Assembly: GCA_002110485.1 (NCBI GenBank) | Contig: MOWL01000070.1 | Span: 434,001 to 498,000 of the forward strand | DNA length: 64,000 nt | Source of the DNA: Emergomyces orientalis | Taxonomy: Eukaryota; Ascomycota; Eurotiomycetes; Onygenales; Ajellomycetaceae | Reading direction: 5' to 3' | Shown: positions 1-12,200 of the stretch, in pieces | Layout of the letters: every line of letters begins with the position of its first letter | Position numbering within the stretch: the stretch's first letter is position 1 | The notes under the pieces: model-generated | What the model saw: the letters and a program-made list of their open reading frames with translations, nothing else | What the model was told of the DNA's origin: nothing | Databases searched by the model: none | Program-made: the position numbers and the translations under genes

Positions 1-1797
1 GAAACATCTAACATAGCGTCAGCTATCAGGGGTCTATATCGGCGGAACTCAAGAGTTTTAGTAGACGGCAAGCCTATGGCGGGATGTACGGAAGAGTGGC
101 TCGTTTTTGAGATCATCTTCAACCTTCATTAAATAGTCTTCAGCCAGGAAGGAGAAGTATTGTTTTGGCTAAGTTCCTCGCAGGCGATAACAACTGCTGT
201 AAAGTACCCGAACTTCTATGTGGTTATTCGCTGTCAACCATCCATTAATTATGGGCTTGACAGGGGGTGATGGTTCCGCTCTGCTAAGGCCCATAATGCA
301 GACCTGAATTTTGCGCTTGCGGGCCTTATGCCCATTGGGGCTTGCTGGGCGTGTTGAGAGTCGAAACAAGGCACAATTCAGAGGGATTGTTCGCGCCAGA
401 TTCTATGTCAACAGCACCTGGCGCAGATACAGCTGTCAAACACTCCGAAGCCATCTCCGTGCGCATCTTAGGGTGTGCAAAATCAGGCTTTAGAAACGGT
501 TCTCTTCTATCAGTCGTCCATGAAACGGTTTGTTTCCAATACCACCTTCACTGGATAGGTTTTCAGTTTTCCATGCTGAAATCCCCAATTTATTCGATGT
601 CAGTGCTGTGTAGAGGGACTTCTTGTTCTCCAGCTCGAGGAGAATAGTGAGGATGCAGCCTCTATTATTTTTCTCAACAAAAGCCGTAGCCTACAAGCGC
701 ATGTGAGGGTTCAAATTGGACGGCTCTCATGCGGTTTCCACATAAATGTACATGTACATCCATTTTTTTTTAGCCGCTGTGGTTTTTTGCTGGTGCGCCG
801 GACCCGGATATGAGCTCTTTGGTTGCGCTTCGTTGGTTTCGTCCTGATGTAGCTAGCTTTGTCTTTTGATCACCTTCTCCGTAGTCGCTTTTATCAATAG
901 TGCGATAGCAGGGGAGTGCGCATTGCTAAAAACATGTTATTAATCTGGATGACCCAAACGGCCAAAATATATATTTCCGCGGCAAGCCGGAAGAAGAATA
1001 TATATGATAGGTATCGGGAAGGTAGACGTCTCCCAGTAAATAAATAAATAGACTAATAAATAGCCAATTTTGTTTAAGTCAAGATATTATCTTTTGACCA
1101 GATGAATGGTGAACATGGAGCAGGGCAAGAAAAATCAGCTGAGAGGGATAGACACGTCAGGGAACGACATATTTTCTCAGAGCGGCTACCTTCACTTCGG
1201 AGCCATATCACTTCTCTGGATGTAGGTAAGGTAATTTAGAACACGATGAATAGCTCGCCCTATTACTATCATCAATTGAACAATACGGGAATCGTGGCAT
1301 CACTGACGATGTTTCTTTCCAGACGTCACCAATTTAGGCCGCGGCATCCAACAAACTTTGACCAATTTCCCGCTGGGGACAATCTTATATTTTGGTATAT
1401 TTTGGTATATTTTGAATTTTTTATTCCTTAATCAAAGCAAATATGAGATCCCGTGTATATGTAGTTAGTTATTATCCTGTTCCATCCGGCCAGTTTAAGT
1501 ATTTGATGTTTGGTGTTGGTGAATATATGTAAGCAGCAATGACGTCCGAACTAGGCAATTTCCAACGTCAACCCAACCCGACTCGGAGCCGAGATCGACA
1601 TCTCAGCGCAAGGCAGCCAGCAAAACACAGTCCAGACCATAATCGCCATGATTTCTCCTCCATCCCGCTGTTAGTGGCTCTCACCCGACGATATTCCGCC
1701 ACAGTTCAGGTCTTCTTATCCACCACCACCCTCCTCTCCTTTTAATTTCATGTTGTAACCAAGGAGATTTCATCTGCCCTGGACAGAGGCTGCCGCA
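1..1797. other. Left-edge spacer upstream of ECM14, no gene seen
   Basis: I see no supportable gene. The open frames here are about 100 codons or less, lack recognisable domains and mostly begin at non-ATG codons. The right part holds T-rich and AT-rich sequence and is presumably the ECM14 promoter and 5' leader. A short tandem repeat of period 10 (TATATTTTGG type) lies near 1386-1414. Confidence 0.5.
1386..1414. repeat. Short 10-bp tandem repeat (TATATTTTGG)n
   Basis: Nearly three copies of a 10-base unit follow one another directly. It is AT-rich, in intergenic DNA, with no visible coding role. Confidence 0.7.
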
Positions 1798-3652
1798 ATG
1801 CGTCAATTCGCCCATGGCGCGGTGCTGGCTATTCTGGCTTTAGCAAACCCTATATCTGCTGTCCCCTCGTTCTCTACGGACAACTATCCTGCCCACCCTG
1901 CGGAACCAGCGGTCCTTTTCTCCCAATCCCCAGCACAGGCTCCGCTTGGCCTGTGGACGAAACTGCGCAACTCCCTTATAGAGAGAGTGTGGGGTGTTCC
2001 ACCGCAACAGCGAAACCATAGAGCGGGAAATAAGCATCAATACCCTCTATTCTCCGCCCCTGCTTCTTTACGAGCACGATATGGCGATGATGTCGTCCTA
2101 CGATTTAGATTGCAAACTGCAGATGAAGTGAAGGCACTTGTCGAGGCTTCTAATATCCTTTTCTTAGATGTCTGGTCTTCTACCACCGAGTGGGTAGATA
2201 TCAGACTGGCCAAGGATGTGGTATGTAACCTATATAAGTTGCACTTTCTTCCAAAATGGGCAAACGACCTTTTTACTAAATAAACGACTCGTGCAGGTCC
2301 CATCTCTCCTTGGTTTGCTTCCAAAGTCGCTGCAAACAGCACATGTCCCTCTCATTCATGACCTTCCACAAACCGTTTATGAATCATATCCTGGCTCCTC
2401 CAAGCGTCCTACGGATAGTGGGCACGGTTTCTTGGCCTTCAGCGAAACCCCCTCCGATGCAACGAACATATTCTTCGAAGACTATCAACCACTTTCCGTG
2501 ATTGTGCCTTGGATGCGTTTGCTTGCCTCGATGTTTTCATCACACGTGCAGTTAATTAGCATAGGCTCCTCCTTTGAGGGTCGTGATATTCCAGCTCTGC
2601 GAGTGGGAATTCGGCCGGCTAATGATCCCACAGCTCGCAAGACCGTCATAATCGGAGGTGGTTCCCATGCGAGAGAATGGATTGGTGTTTCGACAGTGAA
2701 TTATGTAGCATACTCTTTGATCACTACCTACGCAAAATACAGACCCATTTCCGCACTTTTGGAGCAATTCGACTTCATATTCATACCGACCATCAACCCT
2801 GACGGCTATGTGTACACATGGGAAAGTGATCGTCTGTGGCGGAAAAACCGACAGGATACAAGCCTGCCATTTTGCACTGGCGTGGACTTGGATCGTACAT
2901 GGGGCTTCGAATGGGATGGAAACGCTACTGGGGATAACCCTTGCTCGGAAAGCTATGCCGGAGGAGAACCATTTGCGGGAGTCGAAGCTCGACAGTTAGC
3001 GGAATGGGTGAAAGACCAAACAGAAAAGCATAACGCTAAATTCATTGCCTATATGGATCTCCACTCATACTCTCAGCAAATCCTCTATCCATACTCTTAT
3101 TCCTGTCTTCCTCGCCCTCCCAACTTGGAGAATCTCGAAGAGCTAGCCATGGGCATTGCCAAGGCTATTCGCCTCACCAACAGAGAATCCTACGCCGTAA
3201 GCTCTGCCTGCGAAGGACTCACGGCGTCCCATCAGAAAGACAAAGCAGACATATTCCCCCATATGGAAAGTATGGGAGGCAGTGCCCTGGACTGGTTCTA
3301 TAATGAACTAGGTGTCAAATACTCCTACCAACTCAAGCTGCGCGATAGAGGCAGCTATGGATTTCTGCTACCGCGGGAAAATATCGTCCCCACTGGGCAA
3401 GAGGTGTTCAATGCCGTTATGGTATTGGGCAAATTTTTGTTAGGCCCCAATGAGTTTGAGGGATTGGATTGGGAGGCTGAGTTTCAGCGCCCCAACATGG
3501 CTGACAAGACTATCCCGGATGATGGTGATAATGACGACGATGATGGACAAACTGGGAAAGATGATTCGTGGCTACCTGATGAGTATAAGAATAATAATGA
3601 TCAAGATGAAGATAATGATGGGTGGGGGTTTCGCAGGCGACGTAAACGGTAA
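1798..3652 (+). CDS. ECM14: Inactive metallocarboxypeptidase-like protein Ecm14 (M14 family)
   Basis: Two exons, 1798-2220 and 2297-3652, are joined over a 76-bp GTATGT...GTGCAG intron and give 592 residues, the usual Ecm14 length. Residues 1-21 form a signal peptide (hydrophobic core, then SAVPS). A propeptide-like region (about 80-165) is followed by an M14 carboxypeptidase fold (about 200-510) and a very acidic, basic-ended tail. Zinc ligands appear kept: H265 and E268 in GGSHAREW, and H397 in DLHSYSQ. The general-base glutamate of active carboxypeptidases (ELRD) is lysine K488 here (QLKLRD), as is known for fungal Ecm14 proteins, which are considered pseudoenzymes of cell-wall or secretory function. 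The start was chosen for the signal peptide. Confidence in the family is high; the cellular role is inferred from the yeast name only. Confidence 0.93.
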
Positions 3653-4396
3653 ATTCGAATTTTGATTAGTCGACAGCAACCACGTCCAACGCTACGCTAT
3701 TCAAGTCGCATCTTTTCGATTTGTGTCTGAAGAACCGGGTATGGAGGCTGGGCTTTTAATATCTTTTGGACAAACCTCGAAATGTCGCCAACATCTTTTG
3801 TTTCCGTTTTATTTTCTCTATTCAATTCCCTTGCCGAATACCCTGCCTGACTGTCTTATATATGACTAATTTTTTCTTTATATGTATATATTTTGGATAT
3901 TCATGGTTTTTCCCTTTCTTTCTTTCTTCTTTTTTTTGTACATTCAATCTATTTCTTTTTACCCATTCAATGCAAATACTTTTCACGAGAACCCACGCAG
4001 TAACCCGATGGCCCCAGGTGGCATTTTGCCCTTTTATCTACTTTCTCTTCTTTCCCCCGGAATTTGACCAGGTTCTAAATTGGATCCCATGCTGTGTCGC
4101 CCGATCTCCTACCCCAGATTAACATGTATTGTATTTATTATTATCTCGTTTTCTAATCTTAATAAAAATGGATATGTCTTACCAAATGTCCACGTGAATT
4201 ATAAAGGGAACTTGTGCACTTTACCAGAAATATAGGATAGTGTCATCATCCATATAGGCGTTATCTCAACTTCCCCCTATCCTCGAGCGGCTGCTCTGTT
4301 TGTTTCCTCAACGCAATCCCCTCCTATCACCGAAGCAGTACGTTCCCCCAAAACCTCGATATTCCATGCCCACCTATCTTATTTCAAAATTAATAA
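3653..4396. other. Convergent 3' spacer between ECM14 and the CorA-like gene
   Basis: The spacer is T-rich with pyrimidine runs and a possible polyadenylation signal (AATAAA-like, near 4160). It separates two genes whose 3' ends face each other. No coding region was recognised. Confidence 0.5.
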
Positions 4397-7300
4397 TCAT
4401 GTCTGCCCCTCAGTCCCAGCCCTATACTTCGCAGCATTGGCCGCCCTGGACATCCTAGCCCCTGCGGTCCTGCGTGATCGTCCTGGATCGAATACTGACA
4501 CCTCAACGTTTGCGACCGGGGTCGGTGAAATGTCCTCTTCTTGGGGTAATTCTGGCGAAATAGTTACGGGTGAGTGTTCACTTGTGAGTTTGGGGGCGTG
4601 AAGGGTGTCGTGCATCTTAGAGGGAGTAATGGTGGTTGGCAATTGTGGAGGTGAAAGTTTGGTTTGTGTCGGAGTTCTCTCTTTACTGCGGATGACTGAG
4701 AGGGCATGGTCGTGGGAGAATGCTTCGGAGAGCCTGGGAGAGTAGGGGTTATCACGTGGGATGCGGTGTCGGGTTGGCATGGTGAGGGTGTGTAGGCCGA
4801 GGGTATGCCATGCTCGGACGAAAGGTGAGTGTGGACGGGATTCTGGCGATTCTTTTTCATGCATTGCTGGGTTATGGTTTGTTTGAGAGGGGTGCTGGTT
4901 GTAAAAAAGTGTGAAAGTGAGTAAGATCAGGATGTAGTCGATGACAAGAAGCATGATCCAAATTGGTAATAAGAGAACCCTGAAGGAGGTGAAAACGGTA
5001 TGCACCAGTATGCTCCTGAGGTGGCCAAGGTTTCTAGAAGAGCGTCTTAAAAGCCCTAAGACCAATCCCTTCTCTTCATCCTTTCGTCTGAGTTCCTGCT
5101 CATCTGCTTGTTGCGCAGCTAGCTTCACTCTCATCAGGACCTCTTTCCGCCTGTCCTTTCGAGGGTGATGAGTGCTAGCGTCCTCCTTATCCGAGTACTC
5201 ATCATCTTCACCCTCACCCTCATTCTCGCGCTTGGAGTCAAAAAGCCCGTAGCAAAGCAATGCGACATTAAGCTCAGAGACTGGAATGGCCACGACAGCT
5301 GACTCAATTAGGAAAAGAATATATACCCAATGACTGCTTTCTTTAGACGCTTTTCGCACCGGCGGCTCGGTACTGATATCATCTTGATATAACGCGAGGG
5401 CTCTATGTTTCCATTCTTTTCTGTGATGGAGTTTCATCTGTCGTTGAAGACCGAATGTGGCTTTACGAACTGCAGAGTCAAATGCGGCAGTTAACGTGTT
5501 TAGGTTGAAAATCAAAAGAGCGCTGACGATGGTGATGATTGGTAAAGTGATGGCGAAGGCATTTATTGTTCTCGAGCTTGCCTCGATGATTTGCATGCTG
5601 AAAATGCCCTAGCTTATTGCGTTAGTTTATACGTATGAAAGCTGTGAGAAATGGAGAATATCATGAGTAAATCTACATACCGTGCCGAAAGAAAGAGGGA
5701 GAAATAGCAACGTAATGTATGTTAATAAGCGGATATTCTCTCCCTGCCGAACTGCAGTCCGGCTATCGAATACAGCAGCCGTCGATTGGAGCTGGATCAG
5801 TGAGCTACTACCTAGTATAATCTGGGACGGACTGGCTTTGCCAAATCAAGACTTACACCTTCCCGGAGATCCCTCACGTCTTGTATGCTACGTTTAATAC
5901 GATCTATTTTGGGCTTGAGGAGTTCGACCGCCTGGTCTATGCTGCTGATACTAGCATCCCAATTTTCGGGGCTTATCCTTCCATCCGAGATTTTTGGTAA
6001 TGAATCTGCTTTGAAAGTTTCCCAAGTCGCGATTGTTTGCTCGAGGGTCCGCTGGATATTTCGCTGATGTCAGAATATCCCTGTGTAAAATAAAACCTTA
6101 TCAGTACTGGAACGTACCTCGAATAGCTTATATGTTTGAAGAGCCCAGAAATATGTTTTGGACAAGGAAAACTGGGGGTCGTCGGCCATTAGGTCTGCCA
6201 AATGTTAATATTCTAGGAACATATCCGCCTAAAAGAATGTACATTTACGAACCACTTCTGTCTTCCATGAATACGACATCAGACTAAAGATCAGGAAAGG
6301 GTTAGAGACAAAACTCCACAAAGTTAGACCAGGTGACAGATGTACCGGTGCTTTAATTTCCGCGTCGAGTGAATCGATGGCATTTTCCCACCTTGATCCC
6401 GCATGGAACAGGGCCACCGCAATCCAATATAATAGGAGTTGCCCAGGGGATTGGCTGGGATCATAAGATCGAAAAAACCGAGCGCCTGTGTCTTTCGCAT
6501 AGCGAGGCTTAAAATACGTATCGCCCAGTTGGTAACAAGTAAAGGCATCATCAAAGTGGCCGCATAATATGAAGGACACGGTTTCTTCGTGTATATAACG
6601 GTGTTTTGTACCCTTTCTTTTCCCGAATGGGCATGATCTTCGAATTTTGCGGGGATCGGGTTTAACCGTATCAGGTTCGAAATAGTTCAAGGTGACATAA
6701 TAGAAAGAGAAATGGCATTCGTATATGTATGAAGACCATCCCTGTGGAGACAAGGAAATCGTTAACATGGGGCATATGTTCTTAAGAGTGATTTTTAGCA
6801 TCTTCATTTTTGAAGATAATTCGTACCATGTTTCTCATTTGAAGCAAGTTCACCTTTGCCCAATTCAAGCCATTCAGATTTCTGTCAAGAAATGCCGCGA
6901 TATGACTGATATCTAAACTGTAGAGCAAGAATAAGTATGGGAGCTTGCTGGGATTGGGAATCGTTGGTATATGACCGACCTTGAAGATGTCCCAAAAATG
7001 CAATTGAGCACCAGCGGCGAAATATCTGTAATGTGAAGTACCCGGGCGAGCTTTTTGATAAGTGCTGGGCCCCTAATCTTTACCTCGATATGATTCGTGG
7101 TTGTCGTCTGAGCTGGTATTGTCTTCAGTAAGTCAAAAATGACGGATAGGGGAGCATGTGCTTCATTATAACTAAGCTTTCGAAGCTCATATTGATCATG
7201 ATCAATTGCCAGTTCTTCGAAGCTGACACGACAACGTAATTTGTGCTCCAATGAAGCCTGCTCCAGGAGCGTGGAAAGCTTTGGGTAGGCAGCTCTATAG

Positions 7301-7554
7301 CTCCATGACATCCATGTACGAGGCTGTCCGAGAAGAACTTGGATCGAGAGAGGCCGATGCCAGTTGTAATATCTGTTTACAAACTGCTCGTCTTCTGCTG
7401 CGCCAGGTTTTAAAATGGCTCTCCATATCTCCGCCAAATCAAGGCCACCGGACTGGATCACGATTAGCGAATAGCCGTTCGAGATATAAAAACTGCCAAG
7501 TCTTACCTCGTGGGAGTTGTCGCCAACGGCGCTGGCTCTTGTTTGATTGCTCAT
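4397..7554 (-). CDS. Fungal CorA-like (Mg2+ transporter family) membrane protein, multi-exon
   Basis: Exons on the minus strand, read from the start: 7507-7554, 7042-7452, 6827-6979, 6249-6741, 6118-6194, 6063-5857, 5791-5681 and 5608-4397, giving about 903 residues. All junctions keep frame with GT...AG introns of 54-85 bp. The 62-bp intron at 6980-7041 is the weakest call, since its sequence also reads like coding DNA. The soluble N-terminal half has no known motif. A helical stretch (LEQTIATWETFKADS, then LREGLQSTAAVFDSR) leads into two CorA-type membrane helices: LLTYITLLFLPLSF, and the segment starting INAFAITLPII. Fungal CorA-like proteins share this pattern but not the bacterial GMN signature, which I also do not see. 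Two more hydrophobic segments and a long hydrophilic tail follow. Ion transport is inferred from the fold only. Confidence 0.75.
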
Positions 7555-8059
7555 CCTGGATGGAAATGGCGGCGATACTCGTTGTTGCGGTGCTGGTGGA
7601 CGTGAGCTGTTTAGCCCGTGCGGCTGAAGGATTCAATGCTTAAAATCATATGAAAGGGCTACAAAAATACAACTTGGGCGAAACCTTGCAATATACAACT
7701 GCCTGCATCAGGTTGAGATTATGTTCTCTACTGCAGGATAAAAGATTGGCAAGTTTTGGAATATCCCCAAGTCAAGGGCTGACCACAGCTCAGGCCTACT
7801 TGCGGGCCATGTTGCAGCGGCCCGGCTCCAAGAGGTATTGATCTGGAATACTTGAATGCAGCTTGGCTCAGATCGCTGGTGCGCGGTGTGTAATCCAATC
7901 CTACTGTGGGAGGGACCGAGTTGAAGGCGAGAAGGACTAGTGGCTCGCTCGTTATTTTTAGCAAAAAGGCCTGATCATCCTGTCAACAACCATGGAGCCC
8001 CACTTATCAATCATGATACTGTAGCATTTGTCCTGTAATAATAATAATAATAATAATAA

Positions 8060-8090
<31 letters not shown>

Positions 8091-9289
8091 AAGAAGAACG
8101 AGCCAGCCCCAGTAATGTAGTCTCCCCTTCAGCCTGGGATGGCATCTTGAGCCACTATACAACACTCCCGCTTGGAGGAGATAATAGAATCTTACCTGCT
8201 CCTGTTCAAAATAAATGAAGAAGCCATGTTGAATTCACAATTGATATCCCTTTATGTTAACAGAATACCAACTTAGACTGGTAGGTGGCACTACAATACC
8301 AGACTGCTACATCCCCTTTTTGTTAAAATTTTTTTTTTGGTGTATGCCCATACATATTTACCTTGCGTACTACGGACCAACCACCCCATTCTCGAAGAAA
8401 GAAAAAAAAGCAACCCATTTTACATTGATATCCCTATTTATTCCTCCAGTTGACTTTGAGATATCTGAACCAGGATCCTCACAATTTTGAATTGATAGTA
8501 ACAAACCAATTGTGTATGTCCATTGTTCTAACACCAGGTCTCCAAATAGTGTTCAGTTGATTATTTCTACTCAGTGGCATATTGATTTTGTGAGAAGGTT
8601 AGCATCTGCCTCATCTAAAAATCCGTTTAACATGCAAACCTATATGTGATCTTCCATGAGGAATTCTCCTGTCAGCTGATGTTTTCAATGTCGTTTTATA
8701 ATTAATCATGTCCTAGAACGATTATTAGAAGTTCATAGGCATATGCCCACAATGAAGTTAAGGTGTTCCTTCAAGGGGCAAGTATATAGTACATTTACAG
8801 TTAATAATGATAACTGATAGTATTTCATAAATGAATAAATTTGGATACCTCGTGGGACTTTTCAAATGTCTTCCCTAGGTTACCACTATTGCGAAATGCT
8901 TCCATTTTTAGGCCCAATATTGACATGGGCTTCTCGTTGAGTCGTTCTTAATTAAATTATGGGCCCTTAAGTGTCCGAAGCACGCAGAACATCCTCGATC
9001 AGAATTGGGGGAGGTGACCACCAGCCCCAATTAGCCATAGCGGCCCAGAATCAGCCATTCGTACGCGAGAATTGACGGGGTTGACTTGGGGATATCAACA
9101 GGGATGGTCATTGCATGATTGCTGAGGCAGACGGCCTGGCACGAGCCTGTTATGGCCAGAGGAGAGCAGCCAGCAGCGTAACAGTACCAATTGGCAAAGC
9201 AGAGGTATCAGCTGGAAGAAGTCATTGTCTTGTAAGGCCACACTCTCGAATCTCGAGACTCCTGAGATTTTGAACCAAAAGTTTCGAAG
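7555..9289. other. Intergenic spacer between divergent CorA-like and SYT1 genes
   Basis: This divergent promoter region of about 1.7 kb holds a compound microsatellite and otherwise unremarkable AT-rich DNA. Small open frames at 7650-7841 and 8254-8490 have no recognisable features. Confidence 0.5.
8035..8099. repeat. Compound trinucleotide microsatellite (AAT)n-(AAG)n
   Basis: A run of AAT/ATA units passes directly into a run of AAG units, about 65 bp in total. It lies in the spacer between divergent genes, so it is likely length-variable between strains. Confidence 0.9.
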
Positions 9290-12200
9290 ATGCCAGGGGC
9301 TGTGGTTTGTACACGGTTAGTGGGTGCTAGCGCCGAGTGTCTGGAACCGCAGGTCTTGGCAATCTCTCCCTTTTTGGCAGATTACGTTTCTTCCGACCAG
9401 ACAGACCAGACAGAGAGGAAGCTCAACCACGACATCCATCCCACATCCTCACGATCAAGAAGGACGACGAGGACAAGCACAATCAGCTGGAAACAAAGCC
9501 ACGTTGGAGGAACCGCTGGTCCTTTGTGTATGATTTTTCTTGCTGCCATTAATTACTTCCTTCGTTTGTTGTTTCCTGTTCCGATGTCATTCGTTTGACT
9601 GTCGCCATCTCCGTGACCCTGAATTGTTAACCTCCATGTGTACAGCGGCCCTGGACAAAACAAATCGGCCAGCTTGCGAGTGCCAGGGATCCTATGAGGA
9701 TACAATTGGAGGGAGTTTCAGCCATGGTCTAATGGTTTTGCTCGCTAACTCGCATGCCATGACCTGTTGAGAGTGTTGACTATGGGCAAATCCACCTACA
9801 TCATGACATGGAAAGGGTTTCGCCTTGGCGGCAGCACTGTTGACCACGATTCGCAACCGCAACAATCTCTGAGTCCTGGGTCTTTTCCTGCCCGCCATAG
9901 TGAACAGATCCCCCGATCTACTTTCACAATGGGTCAGTTAATCCCACGCTTTTCGGAGTCGACTGCAAATTCACCGCTGGCCGGAGAATCCCAAGTCGCT
10001 GAGCACTCCCCACCCGGCGACCCCCCAGCGGTTTCCAAAATGAAATCAGATCACAATGCCAAACAGCAAAGCACCCTACGCAATAAATTTAGCTTGATGC
10101 GCTTCAGACATGCATCGGATCCCCAGCTATCTGCCTCTTATAACCAGCCGGGGACCCCTCCAGTTCCTTCATTACCTCCTCGTATGTCAATCTCGCGCCT
10201 CTCTGATACATAAACTATTGAAGTAAGGCATATTTGTTGACTGTTGTTGTTTCTCTATATTCAAGCGCCCACGATCATCACTACATCGCCTACGCTTAGC
10301 AACCAGAAACCTGCTCCAAAACGCAAGAACAGGTTCAAACTAGGGCCGGAGAAACCTGTTTTGGAACATGCTGCAAGGATGCCCAGAAACCATAACCACA
10401 CGCCTAATAATTCCAATGCTTCAAACGGAAGTTCTGTTCGACATTTTACTGGAGTGGATAACTCGCCAACCGCTCCATCAAGCCTCAGAGCCTCTCATAT
10501 AAGTTTTGAAGAACCGGGGAGACTATCCACCACTTCAATACGGAGCGGTGGACCCGTCCGTGCACATGGCGATGGTGGTCCATTACCTGGCGCGCGATTT
10601 TCAGAATCTTCCAGATCTGACGGGAGCTCTGCTGAACATGGGATCTATTCAAAAAACGGCGCTGCATCTAGCACCGGCTCGCTTTTCCGCCTTCCGCGCC
10701 TGAGGCGTAGCCGAAGCCCACTTTTCCCCTTACCCGTAAAAATTCCGCCTCCAGGGCAAGCCGCGCAGTCATCGGAACCCAATAGACCTCAAACCGGCGG
10801 GAAGAAATCTCACATTTCTACCGACCATAACGGTGAACATGCTCCATCCCTTCCATCCCTTCCATCGCCATCCCAGTCATCGTTAGGGTTTGGAACGCCA
10901 GGCACTGCATCTCCAGGAATGGCATTGTTCCGAAAAGACTCGATTGCGTCTGCGCACTCTACGAAGTCATCCACCTTCCCAAGTGCACCAGCTCGCATTT
11001 CTCGCAGGGAAAGGTCATCGACGATGGGCTCTCTGGCTGATATCCAAGATGACCCACATCACTCGTCGCCCGATCTGGCACCTTCAAGCCGGACTTCAAC
11101 GAATACTGCTGCCCGGAAGAGCTTTGGTGACTTTTTCGGTATTCCAAACCGATTTAAACACAGCCATGAGCATAACGGGACAGGTGACGCCTCTCCAAGT
11201 TTCGGGGCACCCGCCACCCCTGCATCAATTGCGTCGAAGCCCAATTCGTTTTCATTCGCACGGGATTTAGTTTCCTGGCCAGCTAGGGAAGATGATGATA
11301 CAGCGGCCACTTACCTTTCACGGTTGGAGGGGGCCGTTCGTCGTGGTGCGATTGCCACCATTTTAGCACAATCTGCTGAGGAATTTTACGCGACAGCTTT
11401 AAGAAAGCATATGCGCGGGTTTTCATTTTTCGGTGACCCTATTGATATGGCAATCCGGAAACTCCTTATGGAGGTCGAACTGCCGAAAGAGACGCAGCAA
11501 ATTGACCGTGTCCTCCAAAGCTTTGCTGATCGTTATCATGAATGCAACCCTGGCATATATGCCTCACCAGGTAGTATATCTTTTCGTATATACATTTTTG
11601 GGAGTACGGCTAACAAATGACAGAACAAGCTTATTTCATAGCATTTTCCCTGTTGATCTTGCATACGGACGTTTTCAACAAAAACAACAAGAGAAAGATG
11701 CAAAAGCCAGACTATGTTCGGAATACGCAAGGAGAAGGAATAGCTGTAGAAATTCTCGAATGCTTCTACGAAAACATAATATACACACCATTCATCCATG
11801 TGGAAGACGAGCTCAACCTGGGCAGGCTCTTGGCCCCGAAAACACGGAAACCTTTGTTCAAAGTTGCCAGCGCAGATAACCTACCGAGCTTTTCTCGCGA
11901 TCCGATTGACCCGTATGCTTTGATATTGGATGGCAAGCTAAGTTCGCTCCGGCCAAACCTCAAAGATGTCATGGAATTGGAAGACCCGTACAGTTCATTC
12001 GTAGCTGGTCAAACTCCTGATATGGATGCTCTGCACCACATATTTCATAAATCCTCGGTGTTGCAGATTGTTTCTGCCAGGTCACGGCCTGATGCTTTTC
12101 TGACCACAAGTAGCATTGCGAATCCTTCAGAATCGCATCCTGGACTTGTGGATATTAGGGTTGCAAAAGTTGGTCTGCTGTGGCGAAAGGATCCTAAGAA

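Noticed and set aside
342..647. Short frames at the left edge
   Set aside because: They overlap each other on both strands, mostly lack ATG starts, and show no motifs.
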